From NCBI GenBank assembly GCA_029975475.1, contig JARKPB010000008.1, positions 372,001-436,000 of the forward strand: a stretch of 64,000 bases of DNA. Reading direction: 5' to 3'. Positions 54,002-62,504 of the stretch are shown piece after piece (within the stretch, counting starts at the first letter, position 1; the number at the start of each line of letters is the position of its first letter). Source of the DNA: Anaerolineaceae bacterium. Lineage in GTDB: Bacteria > Chloroflexota > Anaerolineae > Anaerolineales > Anaerolineaceae. A model generated the notes under the pieces. That model made no database searches. It was not told the DNA's origin and saw only the letters and a list, made by a program, of their open reading frames with translations. The translations under genes were made by a program, and so were the position numbers.

Positions 54002-54074
54002 GCCACCGTAGCTCAGCCGGCAGAGCAGACGTTTCGTAAACGCCAGGTCAAGGGTTCAAATCCCTTCGGTGGCT
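54002..54074 (+). tRNA. tRNA-Thr (anticodon CGT)
   Basis: A 73-base cloverleaf. The acceptor GCCACCG (54002-54008) pairs perfectly with CGGTGGC (54067-54073), with discriminator T. The D stem is GCTC/GAGC. The anticodon loop TTCGTAA has CGT at 54035-54037, reading ACG (Thr). The T arm is AAGGG-TTCAAAT-CCCTT. The anticodon stem GACGT/ACGCC contains one A-C mismatch in the second pair. CCA is not encoded. Confidence 0.95.
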
Positions 54075-54102
54075 CTTCTATTTTACCCAGAACTGAATAA
54101 AT

Positions 54103-54133
54103 AGAAACGGCGAGGATCAACCTCGCCGTTTCT
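54103..54133 (-). terminator. Terminator of the ACIII operon
   Basis: AGAAACGGCGAGG (54103-54115) pairs with 54121-54133 in a 13-bp perfect stem with a 5-base loop. On the minus strand it is followed by ATTTATTC. It sits 14 bases past the actE stop and also faces the tRNA gene. Confidence 0.8.
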
Positions 54134-54147
54134 GCTCCCAGCCTCAT

Positions 54148-54654
54148 CTAGGGTTGTTGAAGTTTTCGCAGATAATTCACCACGTCCCAGCGCATTTGCG
54201 GTTCGGGCAGCTGTCCGCGCAGGGCGGGCATGGCTTCCGGCACCCCTTCGGAGATGACCACAAACAGATAGCCGTCGCTGCTGGTTACCGGTCTGCCTTC
54301 CAACAGATTCGCCGGCCGGCGCTTGACAAGGAAGGCGCTGAACGGCCCATTGCCGGCGCCGGTTGGCCCGTGGCAGTGGGCACACATTTGCCCGTAGTAC
54401 TTTTCACCCCTGGAAAGCGATTCGGAATCGGCCTTAACAGGGTTGACAGGCTCTCCCAGCTCTGGAATATAGGCTGCCCCCTGAACCGGAATCGAGCGGG
54501 GAGGGAGCGGCAAGGGGTCTTCCTGCGCGCCAAATGAAGGTTGGATCTCCATCATCGAAATCCATTCGATTTTGATCACATCGTAGGTAAACAGGAGACC
54601 CAGCGCCAGCGGTAAAGTTAGGAGGCCCAGAACAACAAGGATGCGTTTAATCAT
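54148..54654 (-). CDS. actE: ACIII subunit ActE, mono-haem cytochrome c
   Basis: A 168-residue membrane-anchored cytochrome. An N-terminal hydrophobic helix (ILVVLGLLTLPLALGLLFTY) precedes a class I cytochrome c with MCAHCHGP (CxxCH) and a distal Met candidate in EAMPALRGQL. In ACIII, ActE passes electrons from the ActA haems to the outside acceptor. GGAGG precedes ATG 54654, which overlaps the actD stop in ATGA. Confidence 0.9.
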   Translation of the reverse strand: MIKRILVVLGLLTLPLALGLLFTYDVIKIEWISMMEIQPSFGAQEDPLPLPPRSIPVQGAAYIPELGEPVNPVKADSESLSRGEKYYGQMCAHCHGPTGAGNGPFSAFLVKRRPANLLEGRPVTSSDGYLFVVISEGVPEAMPALRGQLPEPQMRWDVVNYLRKLQQP

Positions 54655-55178
54655 AGCTTTGCCTCCGGATTTTTGACCCACTCGGGCTTCAAATCTTCCA
54701 GCCCCTTTTTAACTTCATCCATTTTCTCGGTAGGGCAGGAAAACAGGACGCCGATATGCCCGTCGCTAACTTTTGGTGAATACCCTTTCGGCCCATACGA
54801 CGGTGTAATGGTCTCAATAAACACACCCAGAAAAGTGGAAATCAACAGCCCCAGCATGGTCAGCTCGAATGTAACCACGATGGATGTCGGTATGGGAAAG
54901 AACGGCTGCCCGCCCACCCGGATCGGGTAAAGATACGGTGTGCCAAAGTTAAGAGAAGTCGCGATGGCAAACCCAACCACAGCGCCTGCCAGCCCGATCA
55001 GGCCAATCCGCGTCCAGGACATCGGGCGGCCCAGGATCTTATCCGAATAGGGCACCCCGGAAATCACGGAAATGTCGCGGTCATCAATGCCGTGCTGGCG
55101 CAGGCGATGGATTGTTTCAGCCGCCTGGTCTAAATGCGTATCGGGGTACAGAACCATTTGTACACTTTTCGCGCTCAT
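54651..55178 (-). CDS. actD: ACIII subunit ActD (DUF3341)
   Basis: A 175-residue protein with two central membrane helices (TRIGLIGLAGAVVGFAIATS, TSIVVTFELTMLGLLISTFL). It matches the DUF3341 fold: an N-terminal alpha/beta part (VQMVLYPDTHLDQAAETIHR, DISVISGVPYSDKILG) and a C-terminal HIGVLFSCPTEKMDEVKKGL. It is a structural subunit beside ActC. AAGGAGG lies before the ATG, 9 bases past the actC stop. Confidence 0.9.
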   Translation of the reverse strand: MSAKSVQMVLYPDTHLDQAAETIHRLRQHGIDDRDISVISGVPYSDKILGRPMSWTRIGLIGLAGAVVGFAIATSLNFGTPYLYPIRVGGQPFFPIPTSIVVTFELTMLGLLISTFLGVFIETITPSYGPKGYSPKVSDGHIGVLFSCPTEKMDEVKKGLEDLKPEWVKNPEAKL

Positions 55179-55187
55179 GGAACCTCC

Positions 55188-56630
55188 TTACTCCAACTCC
55201 GCCACAGAGGTAACTTTGCCCTTGCCCAGCTTGCGGGTTGAATGAGCCATCTGACCTTCCTGAACTTCCCAGACCGGAATCAGCGGGATCAAGCGGGACG
55301 CGAGGAGGTAAAGGAAGATAAACAGGCAGAACGTCCCAATGACAATGCTGATATCCGTCAGGCGCGGGCTGTAGGCGCCCCAGTCAAAGGGGAACCGCTG
55401 CTCGCCAAGCGTGAGCGGAATAATGGTGTATCGTTCGGCGAACATACCCACATTCACCAGAGTGGTGATGATAAACATCGCCAGCGGCGTTCTGCGGATT
55501 TTTCTGTTCCACAGGGTCAACCACGGAATGGCGACATTGCAAATCAACATGGTGTACCAGACCCATGCGGTTGGACCCTGAGCGTGGAACGTGAGCAGGT
55601 CGCGCACAGCCTGGTAACCGCCGTACCAGTGCAGCAGGTATTCGTTGAAGAAGAAATATGCCCACGCCATCGAGAAAATCAACACCAGCTTGCCGAGCGA
55701 ATCAAACACTTCCAGCCGGATGAAGTATTTCATGTTTTTCATTGTTGACTGGATGATAAAGAGGATCATCACTACCGCCGAAACGCCCGACAAAATCGCT
55801 CCGATGATGAAATAGGGGCCAAAGATGGTCGAGTGCCAGCCGACCGTTTGCGAGACTGCGAAGTCCCAGGAGACGATGGTATGCACCGAAAACATCACCG
55901 GGATAATTGCGAAGGCGAAGATGTTGATCGCTTTTCGCAGGCGGTGCCACTCGGCTTCGGTTCCGCGCCAGTTGAGCGCCAGGAGTTTGTAAATGCTGTG
56001 ACGCCAACCGGTGCTTCGGTCGCGCGCCATTGCCAGATCGGGAATCAGGGGCAAATAGAGATAAATGGTGCTGGAGAGCAGATACGTGGTGATTGCCAGA
56101 AAGTCCCAGACCAGAGGGGAACGGAAATTCGGCCACAACCAGCGGGCATTCGGGTACGGGATCATCCAGTAAAACGTCCAGACCCGCCCGAGATGGATCA
56201 GCGGGAAAAGCGCGCCGGCGGCCAGCCCGAAGGTGGTCATCAGTTCTGCGGCGCGGGTGAACGGCCGCCGGAATTCAGCCTTGAAGACGCGTAAAATGGC
56301 GGAAACAAAGGTGCCGGCGTGGCTGATGCCAATCCAAAACACAAAAGTGGTGATGTAAAGCGCCCAAAAAACCGGGCGGCGCTTACCGGTCACGCCCATT
56401 CCGGTGATTATCTGGTTGCCCCAAAAACCGAACAGCAGGATCAACACCCCCAGCCCAAAAATCGCCAGCGCGATCCAGTATTTTTTTGAGGTGGTCTGCA
56501 TGGCTTCCATCACCATGCCGTTCATTTCCTCGCGCGGTTTGGGATCATGCATCAGGTGTTCCTGGCGCAGGTCCTCTCCTTCCTGGCTGGCAGAATGGGT
56601 TGCGGACAGGGTTTTGGTTTCAGCCGCCAT
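55188..56630 (-). CDS. actC: ACIII subunit ActC, NrfD-like quinol-oxidising membrane protein
   Basis: A 480-residue polytopic protein of the NrfD/PsrC family with about ten membrane helices. It has WIGISHAGTFVSAILRVF and LFPLIHLGRVWTFYWMIPYP, typical of ACIII ActC where the quinol site faces ActB. The long N-terminus is soluble and carries a His-Met stretch. Start ATG 56630 is behind GGGAGG and overlaps the actB2 stop by 11 bases. A second NrfD-type subunit (ActF) is not present in the window. Confidence 0.92.
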   Translation of the reverse strand: MAAETKTLSATHSASQEGEDLRQEHLMHDPKPREEMNGMVMEAMQTTSKKYWIALAIFGLGVLILLFGFWGNQIITGMGVTGKRRPVFWALYITTFVFWIGISHAGTFVSAILRVFKAEFRRPFTRAAELMTTFGLAAGALFPLIHLGRVWTFYWMIPYPNARWLWPNFRSPLVWDFLAITTYLLSSTIYLYLPLIPDLAMARDRSTGWRHSIYKLLALNWRGTEAEWHRLRKAINIFAFAIIPVMFSVHTIVSWDFAVSQTVGWHSTIFGPYFIIGAILSGVSAVVMILFIIQSTMKNMKYFIRLEVFDSLGKLVLIFSMAWAYFFFNEYLLHWYGGYQAVRDLLTFHAQGPTAWVWYTMLICNVAIPWLTLWNRKIRRTPLAMFIITTLVNVGMFAERYTIIPLTLGEQRFPFDWGAYSPRLTDISIVIGTFCLFIFLYLLASRLIPLIPVWEVQEGQMAHSTRKLGKGKVTSVAELE

Positions 56631-57336
56631 AATTTCCACCTCCCTTGAGATACACCACTTTGGGTTCCGTGCCTAATTCTTCCAGTAAGCGGAAGGAGCG
56701 CTGGCTGCGGGCCGCCTGACTCACCGCGCTTTCTTTTTTGCTCAGGTCGCCGAAAATAATCGCCCCGGTCGGACAGGCCTGCTGGCAGGCGGTCATGACC
56801 TCGCCGTCCTCAATTTCACGGCCTTCCGCCTGGGCTGTATCCACCGCGTGGCGGATGCGCTGAACGCAGAAGGTGCATTTTTCCATCACCCCGCGCCGCC
56901 GAACAGTTACGTCTGGATTCAGGGAGTAACTTTCGGGCACCGGGTGCGGGTAATCGAACCAGTTGAAAGTTCTTGAGATATACGGACAGTTGTTGGCGCA
57001 GTAGCGCGTGCCCACACAGCGGTTGTACACCTGGACGTTGATCTGTTCTTCTTCTGAGTGGACAGAGGCGTACACCGGGCAGACCGGTTCGCAGGGCGCG
57101 TGTCCGCACTGCTGGCACATCACTGGCTGGTGGGTGGGGCTGACTTCGGGGTATTCACCTTTCCAGTAACGCTGAATGCGAATCCAGTGCAGTCCGCGGC
57201 CGTAAGCCGTCTCGTCCTCCCCTGTGTAGGGGATGTTGTTTTCCATCGCGCAGGCGGTGACGCAGGCCTGGCAGCCCGTGCACAGGTCTAGATCAACCAC
57301 CATACCCCATTTCTTCGCTTCAACTTTTTCTGACAT
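56620..57336 (-). CDS. actB2: ACIII ActB iron-sulfur part, encoded as a separate gene
   Basis: A 238-residue ferredoxin-type subunit with four cluster motifs: CTGCQACVTAC, CQQCGHAPCEPVC, CVGTRYCANNC and CTFC...CQQACP. It corresponds to the C-terminal half of ActB (or PsrB/DmsB) and carries electrons from ActC quinol oxidation. It lies 20 bases after the larger ActB gene, and its own ATG has GAGGAACAG upstream, so it is a true separate subunit here. Confidence 0.92.
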   Translation of the reverse strand: MSEKVEAKKWGMVVDLDLCTGCQACVTACAMENNIPYTGEDETAYGRGLHWIRIQRYWKGEYPEVSPTHQPVMCQQCGHAPCEPVCPVYASVHSEEEQINVQVYNRCVGTRYCANNCPYISRTFNWFDYPHPVPESYSLNPDVTVRRRGVMEKCTFCVQRIRHAVDTAQAEGREIEDGEVMTACQQACPTGAIIFGDLSKKESAVSQAARSQRSFRLLEELGTEPKVVYLKGGGNYGG

Positions 57337-57356
57337 GCTGTTCCTCCGCGGTACCT

Positions 57357-59486
57357 TTATTCACCGTCGCCGTATACGCCGTGGCGCGATTCCTGACGGG
57401 CAATCGGGCGGCGCTTCCCGGTCGGGGAGAGACTGACCAGGGTATCCGCCCAGGCGAGGTTGCCGTTCTGACTGCTCGCATTGGGGAACAAACGGGCCGG
57501 GTTGCACCCGCGCCCTTCCGCAAATCGGCCGAGCGCTTCGTGCCCCAGCCCAAAGGGCAGGGCGACCGTATCGGGCCGAAGCGCGGGATAGAGATAAGCC
57601 ACGGCTTCAATTTCGCCGAATTCGGAGCGGATCCTGACCACATCATCATCGTGAATCCCCAATTTCTTCGCGGTTTGAGGGTGGATCTCGACCCACGAAT
57701 TCCACATCACCGTGGTCGCAGGGTTGGGCGTTTCATGCAGCCAGGGACGATTCGCCCCCGATCCGTCGCCAAACTGGGTGGGATAAACCACGAGATGATA
57801 CTGATCTGCGGGTGCGGGATGCGGCTCTGGCATGGAGATGGAACTTTTTAGAAGGGCATCGGCATCAATCGCGGCGTAGTCAGCGCTTTTCTGCCACCAG
57901 CCGCCGTACTGTAAAAACTTTGCCCAAAAACTGGGTAATTCCGGCGCTGTGAAGGTCCCCCCGGCGCTCATCAGCGGGAGGATCTTTTGCTGCAGGAAAT
58001 CCACCTCGTCTTTGTATGGCAGCCCGCCGGCGGCGATGAGAACATCCGCGGTTGAACGGGTGTCATACAAAGGAACTACCACCGGTTGGATGGCAGAAAC
58101 AATCTTGCGGGTTGTGCCGGCCAGAACGGTCTGGTATCCCCAGCCCTCCAGCATGGTGTGGTCGGGGAGGATATAATCGCTTGCCAGGGCGGTTTCATCC
58201 GGGAAGGATGAAAAACTAACGATGGTTTCCACCCGTTTGAACGCCTCCGCCGCATTCAGCGCAGCCGGAAGGTCGAAGAGGGGATTGACACCGTGAATAA
58301 AGAGCGTTTTAACCGCCCCGCTGCGCATCTTCTCAAACAGCGCCTGCACATCCGCGAATCGTTCCGACGGCGCTTTCGCGGGAGTCAGGAACACCCCGCC
58401 GGTCTGATTGAAGTTGTACACGGTGGCGTTTAATGCCAGGATCGCGCTGGCAGTCTCAAACGCTGACTTGCCCGCCAGGGCGCTCCCACCGCCGATAGCC
58501 AATGGGCGGTTTGACCCGGCGAAGCGGCTGGCGAGTTCTTTGAGTTTCTCTTCCGAAATTCCGGATGCTTCAGCCGCCGCTTTAATATCCACCTGGCGGG
58601 TGATTTCGGGGCTAAATTCGCTGCGGGCGTAAGCCGCCAGCCGGGTCAGCGCGAGGGCTACCAGCGCTTCGCTGCCCGGTTTAATCGGGATCCATTCATC
58701 CGCCGCGGCGGCGCTGATCGACTGGCGCGGAGCAAATGAAACCATGTAGCCCCTGGCGCCCAGCTGCCCTTTACGGAAGCCGCGGTAACCGCGGCTGTAA
58801 GCCATGGGCGAAAGCCAGTTCTCGAGGAATTCCGCCCCAAAATTAAAGACGATTTCGGCATTTTCCAGATCAAAATACGGGAAAGAAGGCGTGCCAAAAT
58901 ACTGACTGGCGACCGCCAGCCAGACATCCCGCCCTTCCAGATAGTTGAGCGCAGAGTACCGCACCGGGGCGGGGGCTTTTAATGCCGAAGCCAGCTCGCT
59001 GGTCAGATCATAGAGCGAGTCAGGCATGGCTCCAAGCAGAAAGGCGATTTCAGAACCTTTGGTTTCTTGAAATCGTTTTTTTACCAGGGCGACGGCTTCA
59101 TCCCAGGAGATGGCCTGACCGCCCGCCTTCCCGCGCCTGCCCTGCATGACCGGGCCTGTAATCCGGTCGAGGTTATACACTCCCTGAACACTGGTCAGCC
59201 CGCGCGGACAGATTTTTCCGCGGTTGACCGGGTGATTTGGGTTGCCTTCAACTTTGATGGCGCGCCCTTCAAAGGTACGCACGATTAACCCGCAGCCAGC
59301 CGGACATTCGCGGCAGGTGGTAGCGTAATAGGTGCTTTTTCCAATATGCTGGTATTCCGGCATTTCCGCATACGGGACCCGGGTCACGTACCGGCTGGCG
59401 GGACCGCAGCCCACCAAAACCATACCGGCGGCAGCGGCGGCGCACGATAATTTCAGGAAATCTCGTCTGGAAAGTTTTTTGCTCAT
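57357..59486 (-). CDS. actB1: ACIII ActB molybdopterin-like part, encoded as a separate gene
   Basis: A 709-residue member of the Mo-bisPGD oxidoreductase superfamily. The N-terminus holds a Tat motif (SRRDFLKL) and a lipobox-like LVGC, so it should be exported folded and perhaps lipidated. A CX2CX3CX27C motif follows (TTCRECPAGCGLIVRTFEG...CPRG). In described ACIIIs this domain has no molybdenum and is fused to the iron-sulfur half. Gene context (pentahaem ActA, ActC, DUF3341) makes ACIII far likelier than a polysulfide or nitrate-type enzyme. GAGGTGCCGA precedes the ATG. Confidence 0.9.
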   Translation of the reverse strand: MSKKLSRRDFLKLSCAAAAAGMVLVGCGPASRYVTRVPYAEMPEYQHIGKSTYYATTCRECPAGCGLIVRTFEGRAIKVEGNPNHPVNRGKICPRGLTSVQGVYNLDRITGPVMQGRRGKAGGQAISWDEAVALVKKRFQETKGSEIAFLLGAMPDSLYDLTSELASALKAPAPVRYSALNYLEGRDVWLAVASQYFGTPSFPYFDLENAEIVFNFGAEFLENWLSPMAYSRGYRGFRKGQLGARGYMVSFAPRQSISAAAADEWIPIKPGSEALVALALTRLAAYARSEFSPEITRQVDIKAAAEASGISEEKLKELASRFAGSNRPLAIGGGSALAGKSAFETASAILALNATVYNFNQTGGVFLTPAKAPSERFADVQALFEKMRSGAVKTLFIHGVNPLFDLPAALNAAEAFKRVETIVSFSSFPDETALASDYILPDHTMLEGWGYQTVLAGTTRKIVSAIQPVVVPLYDTRSTADVLIAAGGLPYKDEVDFLQQKILPLMSAGGTFTAPELPSFWAKFLQYGGWWQKSADYAAIDADALLKSSISMPEPHPAPADQYHLVVYPTQFGDGSGANRPWLHETPNPATTVMWNSWVEIHPQTAKKLGIHDDDVVRIRSEFGEIEAVAYLYPALRPDTVALPFGLGHEALGRFAEGRGCNPARLFPNASSQNGNLAWADTLVSLSPTGKRRPIARQESRHGVYGDGE

Positions 59487-59495
59487 TCGGCACCT

Positions 59496-60032
59496 CTAAT
59501 AATGGCAGGTGGCGCAATCGGAAAGCCGGGTGAAGTTTTCCGGTGCCATCTTGTAATGACAGTCCAGACACCAGCCCATATTTTGACCCGGAATGGGCTC
59601 GGCAACGGTTTGTCCGGCGGTGTCGCCGTGACAGGTCTTGCATTCCAGACCCGCGGCCACGTGGGGGCGGTGATTAAAATGGACGAAATCTGGCTGAATG
59701 AAGACCGGTACCCAGGGAATCGGGGTATTGGTGCTGCCGTACTCGGCTAATTTAGCCAGGCGCGGCGTGTTGGTGCGCAGCTGCTGGTGGCAGCCCCAGC
59801 AAGTTTCGATGGACGGAAGCCCTGCTACTGGACCGGTCTCAGCGCCAGAATGGCAGTATGCGCAGGGGATCCCTGTGCCGACATGGAAATTATGCGGAAA
59901 TTCAATCGGCTGCTGCGGCGCTTTCTGTGTGATCACCACACCCGTCGCTGCGCCGCCCAGCAGCACCAGCATTACCAGCGCGATGCCAATGCGCAATCCG
60001 GCATTTTGCCACCAGGGTTTTTTCCTTTGCAT
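59496..60032 (-). CDS. actA: ACIII subunit ActA, pentahaem cytochrome c
   Basis: A 178-residue cytochrome with one N-terminal membrane helix (IGIALVMLVLLGGAATGVVI). It has five CxxCH sites: CAYCH, CWGCH, CKTCH, CLDCH and CATCH. The haem count, size and order before ActB are those of ActA in alternative complex III. Extra His residues (FPHNFHVG, HFNHRPHVA) can serve as distal ligands. It lies 16 bases after the di-haem cytochrome gene. Confidence 0.94.
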   Translation of the reverse strand: MQRKKPWWQNAGLRIGIALVMLVLLGGAATGVVITQKAPQQPIEFPHNFHVGTGIPCAYCHSGAETGPVAGLPSIETCWGCHQQLRTNTPRLAKLAEYGSTNTPIPWVPVFIQPDFVHFNHRPHVAAGLECKTCHGDTAGQTVAEPIPGQNMGWCLDCHYKMAPENFTRLSDCATCHY

Positions 60033-60048
60033 ATCTTTTTCTCCTGAA

Positions 60049-61020
60049 TTATGATGCTTTTCGTGACCGGATCAGCCACACCAGTAAAAGAATGAATCCG
60101 ATGAGGAAGCCAAATATGATCAGGTTCCAACCCAGTCCGATGATCATGGCGCCAATTCCGGTAAGAATACCAGCGAACGTGTTCTTTGGCGGTCCGCCCA
60201 CTTCGGTTTCCGCACTTGGTCGCTCGCTCATGGCTGGCGCTGGCGGGTTGATTTCCAGGCCGCTCGGGAGCGACTGGGCGTAAAGCAGGACATCTCGCCC
60301 GTCTTGAGCAGTCCAGCCGAGATCATAACCGATGGTCATTTCGGTTCCCGGGGTACCAAAACGTGTTTTGTGCAGGAAGCGCCAGGGGTCGGTGACAGCC
60401 AGCGTTCCCAGCGATGCGTTCCGCCCGTCGTAGCGGAAAATAAGCGTTTTACCGTCTGTCCCGTGGCAGGAAGCGCAGCTGGTTTCGTAGAGCTGCTTGC
60501 CCCTGGCGGCGTCTCCTCCAATCACCTTGCGCGAAACCAGGTCAATATACTGGGCGTCGTCTGTTAATCCTGATTCGAGAAACAGGCTGAGGTCGGTTAA
60601 ACTGGTCGCGTCCAGATACGCGCTAAAATCGTGCCGGGAATCGGTTTTTCCGGTCAACGCGGCCAGAATTTCATCCTTGCCAGGCGGGCGGTTTGGTTTG
60701 AATAAACCCGGAAAACCGGTGTAGTTTGACCCGCTGCTGTACGCCCCCTCTTTTCCGCGGTAATCCCAGCCGTGACAGGTTACACATCTCCAGGTGTCCG
60801 GGCCGCTGCGCGAACTGGTGGACTGGGTTTCCCAGAGCGGCATGTTGCCCTGCGGCGCGCTGACGCCAAGAACGGCGATCCAGTTATCGTAGAGCATCGC
60901 CCCGCGAACCAGGTTGCCGCCTTCCGCTGGTGGAAGGGCAGCTGCCGGTCGGGCGGTGATCAACCACGCGGCTATGAAGAGTAAGGCGAGTAGGCCACCA
61001 AGAAAAATGAGTTTTTTCAT
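60049..61020 (-). CDS. Membrane-anchored di-haem cytochrome c leading the ACIII operon
   Basis: A 323-residue exported protein. It has an N-terminal signal/anchor (LIFLGGLLALLFIAAWLITA), two cytochrome c sites (WRCVTCHGWD near residue 79 and SCASCHGTDG near 183), and a C-terminal membrane helix (GWNLIIFGFLIGFILLLVWL) with a basic end. It is not one of the standard Act subunits. As first gene of the operon it may take electrons from ActE/ActA or bring them from another donor. GTGGAGA precedes the ATG. Confidence 0.85.
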   Translation of the reverse strand: MKKLIFLGGLLALLFIAAWLITARPAAALPPAEGGNLVRGAMLYDNWIAVLGVSAPQGNMPLWETQSTSSRSGPDTWRCVTCHGWDYRGKEGAYSSGSNYTGFPGLFKPNRPPGKDEILAALTGKTDSRHDFSAYLDATSLTDLSLFLESGLTDDAQYIDLVSRKVIGGDAARGKQLYETSCASCHGTDGKTLIFRYDGRNASLGTLAVTDPWRFLHKTRFGTPGTEMTIGYDLGWTAQDGRDVLLYAQSLPSGLEINPPAPAMSERPSAETEVGGPPKNTFAGILTGIGAMIIGLGWNLIIFGFLIGFILLLVWLIRSRKAS

Positions 61021-61067
61021 GTTTTCTCCACTTCACAGCTAAGGGGAAAATGGTCGAACCTAATCGA

Positions 61068-61096
61068 ATTATAGTCAAGCGCGAACATTAAAGCAA
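61068..61096 (-). promoter_or_regulatory. Promoter of the ACIII operon
   Basis: On the minus strand, TTGCTT (complement of 61091-61096), 17-base spacer, TATAAT (complement of 61068-61073). The leader is about 40 bases and carries GGAG before ATG 61020. The 61021-61205 gap otherwise holds AT-rich sequence and no gene. Confidence 0.7.
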
Positions 61097-61205
61097 ATTA
61101 AAAAGAGTAAGTTTATTGCTTTACTCACCTTCGCGCGAATGATATATGCGCTGTTTGCCAGGTCAGGTAGACTGGCTGCTTAATAGCTGAGAATCAATCC
61201 AGCGC

Positions 61206-62363
61206 TTATGATTTTTTTTGACCGTTGAAAAACACTTTCCAGGCCGCGAAAGTTAATCCTGCCAGAATCGGCAGCGAAGCAGCCAGGATGGCCGCCGCCT
61301 TTTTGCCTTTTTTGGGGGTTAACGGCTCGCTGGAGCCGTTTTCATTGGACGGGTCCGCCGGCGCATCGTTCATACTCGCCGGGATTTCCACCGGCGGTGT
61401 TTCTGGAACCGCTGGCTGTTGGTCTGGCTGCGCTGCGGCTGGCCGGGCGCGCATCGAACCGAAACGGCGGGTATATACCTTGGTGAATTCTGCGCCGAAG
61501 AGAAATACCTGGGCGGAGTAATATACCCAGACCATCAAGATAATGAGCGAACTGGCTGCCCCGTAAGTTGTGCTGATTGATGATGAACCGAGATACATCG
61601 CCAGAAAAGTCTTGGCAAGGTTAAACAGCAAAGCGGTCAACATCGCCCCCAGCCAGACATCCCGCCAGCGGATCGGCACTCGCGGAATGATCTTGAAAAC
61701 CATCGCGAATACAGCAGTGATCATCAAGAAGGTAGTAAGGAAATTATTAAACCGCCAGAAGTTTTCATCTGGCGAGAAATAATCTCCGAAATAGGTTTGG
61801 ATGGTGTTTTGCAGCGTGCTGGAGGTCAACAACAACAGCAGCAGCAGCCCGGCAGCCAGCACCATGAGAAAGCTCATAAAGCGATTTTTGATAAAGTCAA
61901 AAGGATGCGGGTTCTCTTTTTGCGGGACTTTCCAGATGAGATCCAGCGAATCCTGGATCTGTAAAAACATGCCGGAAGCGCCGTAAAGCATCGTCAGTAC
62001 GCCGATAATCGTGGCGAGCGCCCCGGTGAAGGGCCGGTTGGCGTTGATTAAGATTTGCTGAATCGCGCTGGCGGCGTCGCGCCCTACCACTGTCGAAATC
62101 TCGGTCAGCAGGCGGCCTTGCGCCGCGGCAGGGCCAAAAACCAGCCCGGCAATGAAAATCGCGATTAACAGGAACGGCGCCATTGAAAAAATCGTGTAAT
62201 AAGCCAGACCGGCTGACATGCGGTTGGCTTTATCTTTGCTCCATTCCCGGTACGTATCTCGAAAGAGAAACCAGATTTCTTTCAGGGCTGCCACAGGTTT
62301 CAAACCGCGCATCAGCGCATGCATTTGCCTGAAAAAATCTGAAAGCGATGCATTCTTCGCCAT
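61206..62363 (-). CDS. YihY/BrkB-family membrane protein with C-terminal extension
   Basis: A 385-residue protein. Residues ~20-300 are the YihY (formerly 'RNase BN') family with six membrane helices and GLAYYTIFSMAPFLLIAIFI, LYGASGMFLQIQDSLDLIW and YSAQVFLFGAEFTKVYTRRF. Family function is unknown. After residue ~310 comes a Pro/Ala-rich soluble stretch, then an added hydrophobic helix (AAAILAASLPILAGLTFAAW) and a basic end, not typical of the family. TAAAAT ends seven bases before the ATG and no Shine-Dalgarno is seen. Confidence 0.87.
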   Translation of the reverse strand: MAKNASLSDFFRQMHALMRGLKPVAALKEIWFLFRDTYREWSKDKANRMSAGLAYYTIFSMAPFLLIAIFIAGLVFGPAAAQGRLLTEISTVVGRDAASAIQQILINANRPFTGALATIIGVLTMLYGASGMFLQIQDSLDLIWKVPQKENPHPFDFIKNRFMSFLMVLAAGLLLLLLLTSSTLQNTIQTYFGDYFSPDENFWRFNNFLTTFLMITAVFAMVFKIIPRVPIRWRDVWLGAMLTALLFNLAKTFLAMYLGSSSISTTYGAASSLIILMVWVYYSAQVFLFGAEFTKVYTRRFGSMRARPAAAQPDQQPAVPETPPVEIPASMNDAPADPSNENGSSEPLTPKKGKKAAAILAASLPILAGLTFAAWKVFFNGQKKS

Positions 62364-62370
62364 GAAGCCA

Positions 62371-62376
62371 ATTTTA
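62371..62376 (-). promoter_or_regulatory. -10 box of the leaderless yihY-like gene
   Basis: TAAAAT on the minus strand ends seven bases before ATG 62363, with no ribosome site between. No strong -35 is visible. Confidence 0.45.
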
Positions 62377-62437
62377 CCTGATACCGGATGAGTTGAGCGA
62401 ATGGTTAAGGAAAATATGGCGGATGTTCTGAGACGGC

Positions 62438-62466
62438 TTGCTTTGTTGATTATTTAACGCAATAAT
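62438..62466 (+). promoter_or_regulatory. Candidate promoter of fhs
   Basis: TTGCTT (62438-62443), 17-base spacer, AATAAT (62461-62466). The -35 hexamer and spacing equal those of the ACIII operon promoter. A ~32-base leader with AGAGGAGA follows. Confidence 0.5.
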
Positions 62467-62504
62467 AAACTTTACAGTTAAATCAACCCTTAGAGGAGAA
62501 AAAT

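Noticed and set aside
62377-62504. Riboswitch before fhs
   Set aside because: The leader after the candidate promoter is only about 32 bases and lacks conserved folate or purine riboswitch elements.
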